Source: Rahnella aceris
Lineage (GTDB): Bacteria > Pseudomonadota > Gammaproteobacteria > Enterobacterales > Enterobacteriaceae
Reading direction: 5' to 3'
NCBI RefSeq assembly: GCF_011684115.1
Contig: NZ_JAADJV010000004.1
Coordinates: forward strand, 186,001 to 250,000
DNA length: 64,000 nt
Shown: positions 1 through 7,823 of the stretch, in pieces
Layout of the letters: every line of letters starts with the position of its first letter
Numbering within the stretch: position 1 is the first letter of the stretch
Position numbers and translations under genes: made by a program
Notes under the pieces: model-generated
What the model saw: the letters and a program-made list of their open reading frames with translations, nothing else
What the model was told of the DNA's origin: nothing
Database searches by the model: none

Positions 1-617
1 TGCTCCAGCCGCCGGTCGTAAGGCAGCAGGAACTTCTCCAGTGCCAGATGATATCCCTGCAAGATTTGTCCGGCGGTTTCGCTGTTTTCCGCGTTGATCA
101 GGGCAATCTGCCGGCGCCCTTGTTTGAGCACATACTGGCAGGCAGTTTCGGCGGCAAAGCTGCGGTCAAAGTGAATGCTGCGTGCTGAATCCGCATCCAG
201 ACAATCAATGGTGATCACGTTTTCCGGCAATGCCGGCAGCGGAAAACGCGCACCGATCACAATCATCGCATCGCACAGACCGCGGCCAATTTCAGCTACG
301 GAATGCGTCAGGCTCGCTGCGTCGGTGGCAAAGCGCAGCAGCAGATACTTCTGATTCAGCCGCAACTCTTTTTCCAGCGCGTGGAGATAACCGGTGGACT
401 GATTGATGTTTTCGGTCGCACAAATCACGCCGATACAACCGGTAGACTGCGTGGACAGCGACTGCGCAATCACGCTCGGTTTATATTGCAGTGTTTCCAC
501 CGCCTGCATCACAGCCAGGCGGCTTTCTTCTTTGACACCGCGGCTGCCACTCAGGACACGGGACACCGTCGCTTTCGACACCTTCGCCAGCCGCGAAACG
601 TCGTTAATGTTTGCCAT
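1..617 (-). CDS. LacI/GalR-family transcriptional regulator (3' part cut by window edge)
   Basis: Predicted repressor of the adjacent beta-glucoside PTS operon. The N-terminus (MANINDVSRLAKVSKATVSR) is a classic LacI-type helix-turn-helix with the hinge following at about residues 45-60, and the sugar-binding periplasmic-binding-protein-like domain begins after it. Only about 205 codons lie inside the window; the rest continues beyond base 1. It is the last gene of the minus-strand operon, 13 bp after the phospho-beta-glucosidase gene, so it is probably co-transcribed and autoregulated. The palindrome at 3771-3788 upstream of the operon is a likely binding site. An AscG-like role is plausible; the exact orthologue is not certain. 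Confidence 0.9.
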   Translation of the reverse strand, partial: MANINDVSRLAKVSKATVSRVLSGSRGVKEESRLAVMQAVETLQYKPSVIAQSLSTQSTGCIGVICATENINQSTGYLHALEKELRLNQKYLLLRFATDAASLTHSVAEIGRGLCDAMIVIGARFPLPALPENVITIDCLDADSARSIHFDRSFAAETACQYVLKQGRRQIALINAENSETAGQILQGYHLALEKFLLPYDRRLE

Positions 618-630
618 GTCTTTCCTTGTG

Positions 631-2013
631 TTAATCGAAACCGTTATTTTTAGACACCGCCGCGAACCATTCGCCGCTTTTCTTCACCGTACGCTTCTGC
701 GTTTCCAGATCCAGCTGGATGAAACCATACCGGTTTTTATAGGCATTCATCCATGACCAGCAATCAATAAATGTCCACATGTGATAACCCAGACAACCAC
801 TGCCTTCCTGCAAGGCGCGGTGCAACCATTTCAGGTGCCCGCTGACAAACTCGATGCGGTAATCATCATCAATCCGCCCCGCCTGTTCAAAGCGCAGTTC
901 ATTTTCCACACCCATGCCGTTTTCGGAAATGAAACAGCGCGGATTACCGTAGTTTTCACGCAGATTGGTCAGAATATCGTAAATGCCCTGCTCGTAGATT
1001 TCCCAGCCACGGTGCGGGTTCATTTTACGTCCCGGCATGACATAGTTATCGAAGAACCATTCCGGCATAAACGGACTTTCCGGATTAACCATACTGTCGC
1101 GGCACTGAATACGGCGCGGCTGGTAATAGTTGATGCCGAGTAAATCCACCACACCCTGTTGCAGCAGTGCTTTATCGCCCTGCTGGCAGGCCGGAAGCTG
1201 ATCGTATTTGTTCAGCAATTCCACCAGTTCCTGCGGATATTCACCGCGCAGCGCCGGATCGAGGAAGCTGCGGTTAAACATCAGGTCCGCAATGTTAGCG
1301 GCTTTCAGGTCAGCCGGATTCTGTGACCGCGGATAAGACGGCGTAAGGTTAAGAATAATGCCGATTTCACCGCCAGAATTGCGGGCGCGATAGGCCTTCA
1401 CCGCCAGCGAATGGGCCAGCATAGTGTGATACGCCACGGTGGCAGCCCGTTTGAAATCCACCACGTTCGGGTAATGGAAATCATACAAATAGCCGCCTTC
1501 CACCGGCACCACCGGTTCGTTGAACGTAAACCAATGCTTCACGCGGTCACCGAACAGCTCGAAACAGGTATCGGCGTATTTTGCGTAAGCCTGCACGACG
1601 TCGCGGTTTTCCCAGCCGCCGATTTCCTGCATCGCCATCGGCATATCAAAGTGGAACAGATTGATAAACGGCTGTACGCCCTGCGCCAGCATTTCGTCGA
1701 TCACCTGGTTATAAAACGTGACCGCTTCCTGATTCACTTCACCACGCCCGTTGGGGATCAAACGCGCCCAGGAAATCGAGGTGCGGAAGGTGTTGTGATT
1801 GAGCTGTTTCAGCAGCGCGATATCTTCGCGCCAGTTTTTGTAAAACGTCGAGGTATCCTGCGGACCGACGTCATTGTGAAAGCGCGTCGGCTGTTGTGAA
1901 TACCAGTGATCCCACACCGTCGCGCTTTTTCCGTGGCTCAGGGTTTCACCTTCCGTCTGCGGCGCTGAACTGGCACTGCCCCACCAGAATTCTTTTGGAA
2001 ATGCGTATTTCAT
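631..2013 (-). CDS. 6-phospho-beta-glucosidase, glycoside hydrolase family 1
   Basis: Cytoplasmic enzyme that hydrolyses phosphorylated beta-glucosides delivered by the PTS to glucose-6-phosphate and an aglycone or sugar. Family 1 hallmarks are visible: the acid/base motif TFNEP near residues 163-167 and the nucleophile motif ISENG near residue 364, with an N-terminal FPKEFWWGSASSA strand typical of BglA/AscB enzymes. Full length for the family (460 residues). An in-frame ATG two codons upstream (2019) exists, but GAGG sits at the right distance for the ATG at 2013, so that start is preferred. It follows the EIIC gene by about 43 bp in the same operon. The natural substrate (cellobiose, arbutin, salicin or another) cannot be read from sequence. 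Confidence 0.93.
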   Translation of the reverse strand: MKYAFPKEFWWGSASSAPQTEGETLSHGKSATVWDHWYSQQPTRFHNDVGPQDTSTFYKNWREDIALLKQLNHNTFRTSISWARLIPNGRGEVNQEAVTFYNQVIDEMLAQGVQPFINLFHFDMPMAMQEIGGWENRDVVQAYAKYADTCFELFGDRVKHWFTFNEPVVPVEGGYLYDFHYPNVVDFKRAATVAYHTMLAHSLAVKAYRARNSGGEIGIILNLTPSYPRSQNPADLKAANIADLMFNRSFLDPALRGEYPQELVELLNKYDQLPACQQGDKALLQQGVVDLLGINYYQPRRIQCRDSMVNPESPFMPEWFFDNYVMPGRKMNPHRGWEIYEQGIYDILTNLRENYGNPRCFISENGMGVENELRFEQAGRIDDDYRIEFVSGHLKWLHRALQEGSGCLGYHMWTFIDCWSWMNAYKNRYGFIQLDLETQKRTVKKSGEWFAAVSKNNGFD

Positions 2014-2056
2014 CGTCATCCTCGCTGTCCGTTAGCTTTACGTTTTTAACTGATGT

Positions 2057-3385
2057 TTAACTGTTTGCCGGTACGGCATTACCCGCCGTCTGTGCCAGGG
2101 CTTTTTCCGCTTCCTGTTTCAGCAACGTACGTTCATAGGCTTTCAGGAACGGATAGTACATAACGGCTGATAACACCATACAGAACAGGCACATAATTAC
2201 CGGGCTGAATGCCCAGTTTGCGGCCCATGATGCACCGATTGGCGCAGGCGTTGTCCAGGGTGTGAGCGAGACCACCTGCGCGACCCAGCCGAGTTTGGTG
2301 GCGGTGTAAGCAAAAATAGCGTTCAGCATCGGCACCAGCGTAAACGGCAGGAAGAATACCGGATTCATGATAATTGGCGTGCCAAACAGGATCGGTTCAT
2401 TGATGTTAAAGAAGCTCGGCACCACCCCCATCCGGCCAATGGTGCGCAGGTGCACGGCCTTGCTGCACAGCAACAAAATCGCCAGCGGTAAGGTCGACCC
2501 CACGCCGCCAATTAACAGATAGTGATCCCAGAATCCTTGCAGATAAATGTGTGGCAATGGCGCACCGGCCTGCAACGCCGTCTGGTTGAGCGCCAGATTG
2601 GTCATCCAGAACGGGTTCATGATGCCGGTGACAATCAGCGCGCCATGAATCCCCGCAAACCACAGTACCTGACAGATAAACACTGAAATCAAAATCGCTG
2701 GCAGGGAATCCGACGCAGAAACCAGCGGTGCCAGCAAATGCATGATGGCTTCAGGAATTATCATGCCGGTGGTGGACTGAATAAACAGGTTCAGCGGGTG
2801 CAGCGTGGCGACAATCGCCACCACCGGGATCAGAATTTCAAACGAGCGCGCCACGCCGGTCGGCACTTCTTTCGGCAGGCGGATGGTGATATTGCGGCGC
2901 TTGAGCAGCGCATACACTTCGGCGGCATAAATCGCCGTCAGGATCGCGGTGAAGATGCCTTCGCCGGAGAAATACTGCGTCGAGATTTGTTTGTCATGAT
3001 ACGGCGCAGCCACCAGCAGAAACGCCATAAACGCCAGTAAACCGGTCATGATCGGATCAAGCTTGTAGTGTTTGCCGAGGCTTGCGCCAATGCCTACCGA
3101 AATAAAAAACGTCATCACGCCCATGCTCAGATACCACGGCAACATCAGCTGCTCGCGGTATTTCAGCGACAGATCCAGCCACCCGCGCGCAAATCCCATG
3201 GTGGTATCCGGCGAGAATGGCGGGAAAATAAAGACCAGCATGAACGAGCCGATAATCATAAAAGGCAGCGCAGCGATAAAGCCGTCGCGGATGGCGATCA
3301 CATGCCGCTGCTGGCCAACGCTGCCCGCCAGGGGCGTGATGTGTTTTTCGATGACGTTAACCATCGCCTGATAAAGGCCACTCAT
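2057..3385 (-). CDS. PTS system EIIC component, lactose/cellobiose family
   Basis: Membrane permease subunit of a phosphotransferase system that imports a beta-glucoside-type disaccharide while it is phosphorylated. The 442-residue protein has about ten hydrophobic segments and the family signature around NINEPILFGTPIIMNP, a substrate-site loop of the lactose/cellobiose EIIC family. Its ATG overlaps the stop of the EIIB gene by 4 bp (ATGA), indicating translational coupling. There is no EIIA gene in the operon inside this window, so the phosphate donor EIIA must be encoded elsewhere, for example by a chb-type locus. CelB/ChbC-like; substrate not determined. Confidence 0.93.
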   Translation of the reverse strand: MSGLYQAMVNVIEKHITPLAGSVGQQRHVIAIRDGFIAALPFMIIGSFMLVFIFPPFSPDTTMGFARGWLDLSLKYREQLMLPWYLSMGVMTFFISVGIGASLGKHYKLDPIMTGLLAFMAFLLVAAPYHDKQISTQYFSGEGIFTAILTAIYAAEVYALLKRRNITIRLPKEVPTGVARSFEILIPVVAIVATLHPLNLFIQSTTGMIIPEAIMHLLAPLVSASDSLPAILISVFICQVLWFAGIHGALIVTGIMNPFWMTNLALNQTALQAGAPLPHIYLQGFWDHYLLIGGVGSTLPLAILLLCSKAVHLRTIGRMGVVPSFFNINEPILFGTPIIMNPVFFLPFTLVPMLNAIFAYTATKLGWVAQVVSLTPWTTPAPIGASWAANWAFSPVIMCLFCMVLSAVMYYPFLKAYERTLLKQEAEKALAQTAGNAVPANS

Positions 3386-3705
3386 ACGCGGCTTCCTTCC
3401 TGTGCGATCAGGCCGTAAGCGAAGTCGAGCACGTTATCGCCGCGCTGCATGCCGTAATCCATCATGTTGATGGTTTCGACCGGAATGTTGAATTCTGCCG
3501 CTCTGGCAGATAAATCAGCCTGCATGTAACGCACCTGAGGTCCGAGCAGTACCACCTGATAATCACGGAATTTTTCATCAAACTCGCTGGCACCGAATGC
3601 ATCAATCTGCACCTCTTCTCCGCGTTCCGCCGCCACTTCTTTCATCTTGCGCACCAACAAACTGGTCGACATCCCCGCCGAACAACAAAGCATGATTCTT
3701 TTCAT
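3382..3705 (-). CDS. PTS system EIIB component, lactose/cellobiose family
   Basis: Cytoplasmic phosphocarrier that passes phosphate from EIIA to the sugar bound in EIIC. It is 107 residues long; the active cysteine is Cys8 in the P-loop-like motif CCSAGMSTS at the N-terminus, as in ChbB/CelA. First gene of the minus-strand operon EIIB-EIIC-glucosidase-LacI regulator. The upstream 150 bp carries two perfect palindromes suited to catabolite control and to a LacI-type repressor. Confidence 0.93.
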   Translation of the reverse strand: MKRIMLCCSAGMSTSLLVRKMKEVAAERGEEVQIDAFGASEFDEKFRDYQVVLLGPQVRYMQADLSARAAEFNIPVETINMMDYGMQRGDNVLDFAYGLIAQEGSRV

Positions 3706-3770
3706 TTTGCTTCACTCCGAGATGATTAATGTTCTGCCCTTTTTAGCCTGTTGAGGGTATTTGAGGCTTT

Positions 3771-3788
3771 ATGGAAACCGGTTTCCAT
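3771..3788. promoter_or_regulatory. Perfect 18-bp palindrome, probable LacI-family operator
   Basis: ATGGAAACCGGTTTCCAT is a perfect inverted repeat with the central CCGG and flanking GAAAC/GTTTC half-sites typical of LacI/GalR-family operators (AscG sites are similar). It lies 66 bp upstream of the EIIB start, in the probable 5' untranslated region, where a repressor would block transcription of the operon that encodes the LacI-type regulator at its end. Confidence 0.75.
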
Positions 3789-3843
3789 GGCTTCAGGGAA
3801 AATGTGCGAACCTGTTCATAAAATTTCACGGTGATTGTCCGGC

Positions 3844-3863
3844 AATGTGAAACGTTTCACATT
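3844..3863. promoter_or_regulatory. Perfect 20-bp palindrome: CRP consensus site, also LacI-like
   Basis: AATGTGAAACGTTTCACATT contains TGTGA-N6-TCACA, the exact core of the CRP consensus, with AA/TT extensions. The same sequence contains GAAACGTTTC, which resembles LacI-family half-sites, so it could serve either protein or both. Its centre is 74 bp (about seven helical turns) from the centre of the palindrome at 3771-3788. A weak -10-like TATGAA lies on the minus strand at 3820-3815, giving a CRP centre near -45 if it is used. Confidence 0.7.
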
Positions 3864-4105
3864 TTGCGCATTTTTCATTCGCGCAGTAAGAAACTCACGC
3901 TACAGGAAAAACCAGATAACAATTATCACGGAGGGATTAAATTACTCATCAGCAGGATATTTAAAACCGTCAAAAATCAAAATAAAACCTGATTAATATC
4001 ACGCACTATGTGATGTTAAAAATTGATATGGAATGATTTTGTCGGTGGGAAATTAATCAATACATTGTCCGGCATTCACCGCTTATTATCTTTAAGGAAT
4101 GCCTG

Positions 4106-6826
4106 ATGCCGGCGTTTAACACCTGTAAAATTACACGATGTATTCTGCTGGCGTGTTGCCTGCCCAATATTGCCGTCATGAGCGCCAGTGCGGCAAATTA
4201 CACCCTGCCACTGCTGCTGACGAACAATCAAAAGCTGACCTTATCCACCAAGGATAACGAAAATATTGTCGCCGATAACCCGTTGATAAAATATGGCATT
4301 ATGGTCAATAACGGCGCAGAACTGACGTTCCTGGCTAACACGTTCAACGCTTCCGGCAGCCAGCTTGGCTCCTCGCTTGTCGCGCAAAATGGCGGTGTCA
4401 TTAATATCGGGAAAGATTCCGTGATTAATCACAACAGTCAATCCGGGGAAATTTCCCATGCGGTGACGATACAAGATGCAGGCAGTGTTTTAAATATCAA
4501 CGACGCGACCCTTAATTCTAACAGTGCGGCAGTGGTGATTAATAATAACGCCACCGCGAATATGATTAATACCACAATTAACGCCAATAATGCGGATAAT
4601 GCCGTTGAGGTGAATAATGGCGCCACGCTGAATGCCACCGGGCTGGCTGTTAATCATCTTTCGGGAATGTCCAGCAGTTCGGCAATAGCCATCAACAATG
4701 CCGATGCCACATTACTGAATACGTCAATTTTATCTCAGGTTCGCCAGGGGATAAGTATCGACGGGTCCGCTGACCGCTTCTCAAATGTCACTTATGATCG
4801 CGGAACCATCATCACAGAGAAAGATCAGAGCAATGCCGTGATATTGTCATTCGGTAATTTACAAATGAAGAATGTCGACATCCACACCTCCGGGCAATAT
4901 GGCAACGGCGTGATGCTGGAAAACGACAGCAATGTACGGATCAACGGCGGATCCATTACCACGAAGGCGACGTCCACTAACGGCATAACATTCCTCGGCG
5001 CTAACAACCTGATTCTGGAAAATGAACTGCTTATTTCCACACCGGGCAATGCCTCCGTCGGCCTGTCACTGAGCGGCGCCCCCATGACAGACGATCAGTG
5101 GCAAAACGTTCGCATTGATAACGCGACCATAAACAGCGGCAATATCGGCATCAGCAAGATTTACAACGGTAATGCGCAAGTGATCATCGAAAACGCCGCT
5201 CGCATTGTCGGTATTAACGCGGCCATGACCTTTGCCGATAACGGCATCAGTACGGTGAATGTCAGCGGCAAAAGCCAGATTATCGGCAATATTATCAATG
5301 CGACGACGGCGAAAACCGATGTCACACTGGATGCCTCCGTGCTGACCGGCTCGGTGCAAAACCTCCATTCACTGGCGCTGAATAATCAGTCCGCGTGGAA
5401 TCTGACTGGCGATTCCGTGCTCGGGGATTTATCGCTCGATAACAGCCTGATGAACTTCACCCAACCGCAGCAGGGGGCATTCCACACACTTACCGCCAGC
5501 ACGCTTTCCGGCAACGGTGCCCTGAATTTCAACACGCAACTGGGCAGCGATAATTCCCCCACCGATTTACTGCATGTTCAGGGTAACGCCAGCGGCAATT
5601 TTGGGGTGCTGGTGCGCAATGCCGGGGGCAATGGTGCGCTGACGACAGGCGACGGGATCCGTCTGGTGCAGGTGGATGGGGATGACACATCGTCGCTGAA
5701 ATTGCTGAGAAAAGTCAGTGCGGGGGCATACGATTATTATCTCTATAAAGGCGGCAGTACGTCGCCAAAAGACTGGTATCTGCGCACCTGGCTCGAGCCG
5801 GTGCCGCCGCCGGAACCAGTGCCTGATCCTGACCCGACCCCTAACCCGACACCGGAGCCCACACCGCAACCTGCACCCACACCTAAACCGGTGATCGCCT
5901 ACCGGACGGATGTCGTGGGTTACATTGCCGCGCCCTTCCTTAACCGGCAGTACGGCTTTAGCTCAATGGGGTCTTATCACGAACGTACCGGCGATAGCGT
6001 CAAACGTGCTCAGGATGGCACATGGGCACGCGTCGGCGGATCGCATGATAATTATGATGTAGGTCGCTTCAGTTTTGACAGCGACATTCGTTATATCCAG
6101 ATCGGCAAGGATTTGTATCAGGATGAGACACCGCGCGGGAATAATGTGCATGCCGGGGTGATGATTTCGCTGGGGGATCAGAAAACCAGCAGCTCGGACA
6201 GCGCCCGCGGGCTGGTCGGTGAATCCACCGATACCGGAGATGTGTCTACCGATGCTTACGGCATTGGCGGCTATTACACCGTGAAGACCGACAGCGGCGC
6301 GTATCTGGATTTCGTCGGGCAAGTCACCGATTACCACACCGAATTCCAGAGTGAAACGGAAGCTAAACAGGACGGCTACGGCGTGGCGCTTTCAGCGGAA
6401 AGCGGCATTCCCTTTGCAATAACCCAAAGCTGGAGGCTCGAACCCCAGGCGCAGGTGATTTATCAGTATCTGCATATGAGAGGGTTCAATGACGGTATTG
6501 CCGCGGTAGCGAAAACCGCCGACAACAGCGTACAGGCACGCGGCGGTTTGCGGCTTTCTCATCAGCCTCAGGTAGATCAGCCCAACATTACGCCATACCT
6601 GAATATCGACGCAGTATCGACGCTCAGCGATGCGCCCGCCGTCACCATCGGCAGCACTGAGATTTCGCCTGATTTCTCGCAAAGCGCCTGGAAAGCAGGT
6701 GGCGGGATCACGGCGCCATTGAGTAAAAATGCATCGTTTTACACCAGCGTGAATTATCAGCGTGGCTTTGACGGAAAACAGGAAGGTTACCGGGGCAATA
6801 TCGGTATTAATGTCAGCTTCAAATGA
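4106..6826 (+). CDS. Autotransporter (type Va), pertactin/AIDA-like passenger with C-terminal beta-barrel
   Basis: Probable surface-exposed or released protein that crosses the outer membrane by its own barrel. Residues 1-30 form a signal peptide ending near ASAA. Residues about 31-560 are a low-complexity passenger rich in Asn, Ala, Thr and Val with recurring INN/NNGA turns typical of right-handed beta-helix passengers. A Pro-rich linker (EPVPPPEPVPDPDPTPNP and following, residues about 564-596) separates it from a roughly 300-residue autotransporter barrel beginning YRTDVVGYIAAPF. The barrel ends in ...INVSFK, so the usual terminal aromatic residue is followed by one Lys. AAGGA lies 7 bases before the ATG. 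Not part of an operon; ligand or adhesion target unknown. Confidence 0.88.
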   Translation: MPAFNTCKITRCILLACCLPNIAVMSASAANYTLPLLLTNNQKLTLSTKDNENIVADNPLIKYGIMVNNGAELTFLANTFNASGSQLGSSLVAQNGGVINIGKDSVINHNSQSGEISHAVTIQDAGSVLNINDATLNSNSAAVVINNNATANMINTTINANNADNAVEVNNGATLNATGLAVNHLSGMSSSSAIAINNADATLLNTSILSQVRQGISIDGSADRFSNVTYDRGTIITEKDQSNAVILSFGNLQMKNVDIHTSGQYGNGVMLENDSNVRINGGSITTKATSTNGITFLGANNLILENELLISTPGNASVGLSLSGAPMTDDQWQNVRIDNATINSGNIGISKIYNGNAQVIIENAARIVGINAAMTFADNGISTVNVSGKSQIIGNIINATTAKTDVTLDASVLTGSVQNLHSLALNNQSAWNLTGDSVLGDLSLDNSLMNFTQPQQGAFHTLTASTLSGNGALNFNTQLGSDNSPTDLLHVQGNASGNFGVLVRNAGGNGALTTGDGIRLVQVDGDDTSSLKLLRKVSAGAYDYYLYKGGSTSPKDWYLRTWLEPVPPPEPVPDPDPTPNPTPEPTPQPAPTPKPVIAYRTDVVGYIAAPFLNRQYGFSSMGSYHERTGDSVKRAQDGTWARVGGSHDNYDVGRFSFDSDIRYIQIGKDLYQDETPRGNNVHAGVMISLGDQKTSSSDSARGLVGESTDTGDVSTDAYGIGGYYTVKTDSGAYLDFVGQVTDYHTEFQSETEAKQDGYGVALSAESGIPFAITQSWRLEPQAQVIYQYLHMRGFNDGIAAVAKTADNSVQARGGLRLSHQPQVDQPNITPYLNIDAVSTLSDAPAVTIGSTEISPDFSQSAWKAGGGITAPLSKNASFYTSVNYQRGFDGKQEGYRGNIGINVSFK

Positions 6827-6843
6827 CGAATGAATGATGCAAA

Positions 6844-6876
6844 AAAAGGCGATGCCGGAGCACCGCCTTTTGCTTT
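6844..6876. terminator. Bidirectional rho-independent terminator
   Basis: AAAAGGCG (6844-6851) pairs with CGCCTTTT (6864-6871), with an inner TGC/GCA stem around a CGGA loop. It lies between the convergent autotransporter and yhhW genes and has A and T tracts on its two sides, so it can end transcription from both. Confidence 0.8.
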
Positions 6877-6890
6877 TGACTTCACCATGA

Positions 6891-7586
6891 TCAGACTGGC
6901 GGCAGGTCAAACAGCAGAATTTCGCTGTCTTCCTCTGCGTGAACGGACAATGCCGTTTCATCCCAGATCGCCAGCGCATCACTCTGCCCGGCTTTCTTAC
7001 CGTTGATGGACACGGTGCCTTTTACCACCTGGATCCACACGCGGCGGTCAGCCTGAATCTGATAAACCGACTGTTCATCTTTTTTCAGCGCCCAGCGGGA
7101 CAACTCCATATCCTGGAACACTTTCAGCGAACCGTCGCGGGCATCCGGTGAAAGCACTAACTGACGACCCTGCGGCGCATCGAACATACGCTGTTCGTAA
7201 CGCGGTTCCAGCCCTTTTTGATTCGGGATAATCCAGATCTGATAAAGGTGCAGTTTACGGTCGCTGTTACCGTTGTATTCAGAGTGTGTCACCCCGGTCC
7301 CGGCGCTCATAATCTGGAATTCCCCCGCCTGGATCTGTTCTTTATTGCCCATGCTGTCCTGATGTTCCACGGTGCCTTCCAGCACATAGGTCAGAATTTC
7401 CATGTCTTTATGCGGATGCTTACCAAAACCCTGTCCTTCATCGATAAAGTCTTCATTGATCACCCGCAGTGCGGAGAATCCCATGAATTGTGCATCGTAA
7501 TAATCGGCGAAAGAGAAGGTGTGCCAGCTTTCCAGCCAGCCGTGACTGGCGTGACCGCGTTCTTGTGCCTGACGTAAATAGATCAT
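6891..7586 (-). CDS. yhhW: Pirin-family cupin protein YhhW (quercetinase-like)
   Basis: Cytosolic metal-binding bicupin of the pirin family; the E. coli orthologue has quercetin 2,3-dioxygenase activity in vitro, and the true substrate is unknown. From memory the sequence is strongly similar to E. coli YhhW along its whole 231 residues. Metal ligands are in the motif GTHPHKD-like GKHPHKDME (near residues 55-65) and further His/Glu residues follow in TVEHQDSMG. A TTG two codons upstream (7592) is in frame, but GGAGAG is well spaced from the ATG at 7586, which gives the E. coli-type MIYLR start. The neighbouring ryhB-yhhY pair preserves E. coli order, with yhhX replaced by two tailspike-like genes. 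Confidence 0.95.
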   Translation of the reverse strand: MIYLRQAQERGHASHGWLESWHTFSFADYYDAQFMGFSALRVINEDFIDEGQGFGKHPHKDMEILTYVLEGTVEHQDSMGNKEQIQAGEFQIMSAGTGVTHSEYNGNSDRKLHLYQIWIIPNQKGLEPRYEQRMFDAPQGRQLVLSPDARDGSLKVFQDMELSRWALKKDEQSVYQIQADRRVWIQVVKGTVSINGKKAGQSDALAIWDETALSVHAEEDSEILLFDLPPV

Positions 7587-7823
7587 GTTCAACTCTCCTC
7601 AATGTTTTCTCTAGTCTAGTCAACGCCTGAGAATAAGAAAGCGTAAAAACTTCACCCCTCTGTTCAAAAAATATGAACAAATGCAGGTGACTCAATCCAA
7701 AGGATTTGAGGAAGGTTGAGGTAAATTGTTCTTATGCAGGTTGCTTAATTACCCATCGGTACAATACTCAAAGAAGAAACTCCTTAAGGTAAATTAATGT
7801 GACATCTGTTTCCGGAAATTATC

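Larger units (their letters stand above)
3706..4105. other. Divergent intergenic region, PTS operon / autotransporter
   Basis: About 400 bp. The left 160 bp holds the two palindromes described separately and the minus-strand operon promoter. The right 240 bp is AT-rich and precedes the plus-strand autotransporter gene; a Shine-Dalgarno AAGGA is at about 4094-4098. No conserved RNA or second gene was recognised. Confidence 0.6.

Noticed and set aside
3068..3418. Overlapping plus-strand frames (116 and 99 codons) opposite the EIIC gene
   Set aside because: They lie antisense to a well-recognised PTS gene, lack ribosome sites and show no recognisable domains.
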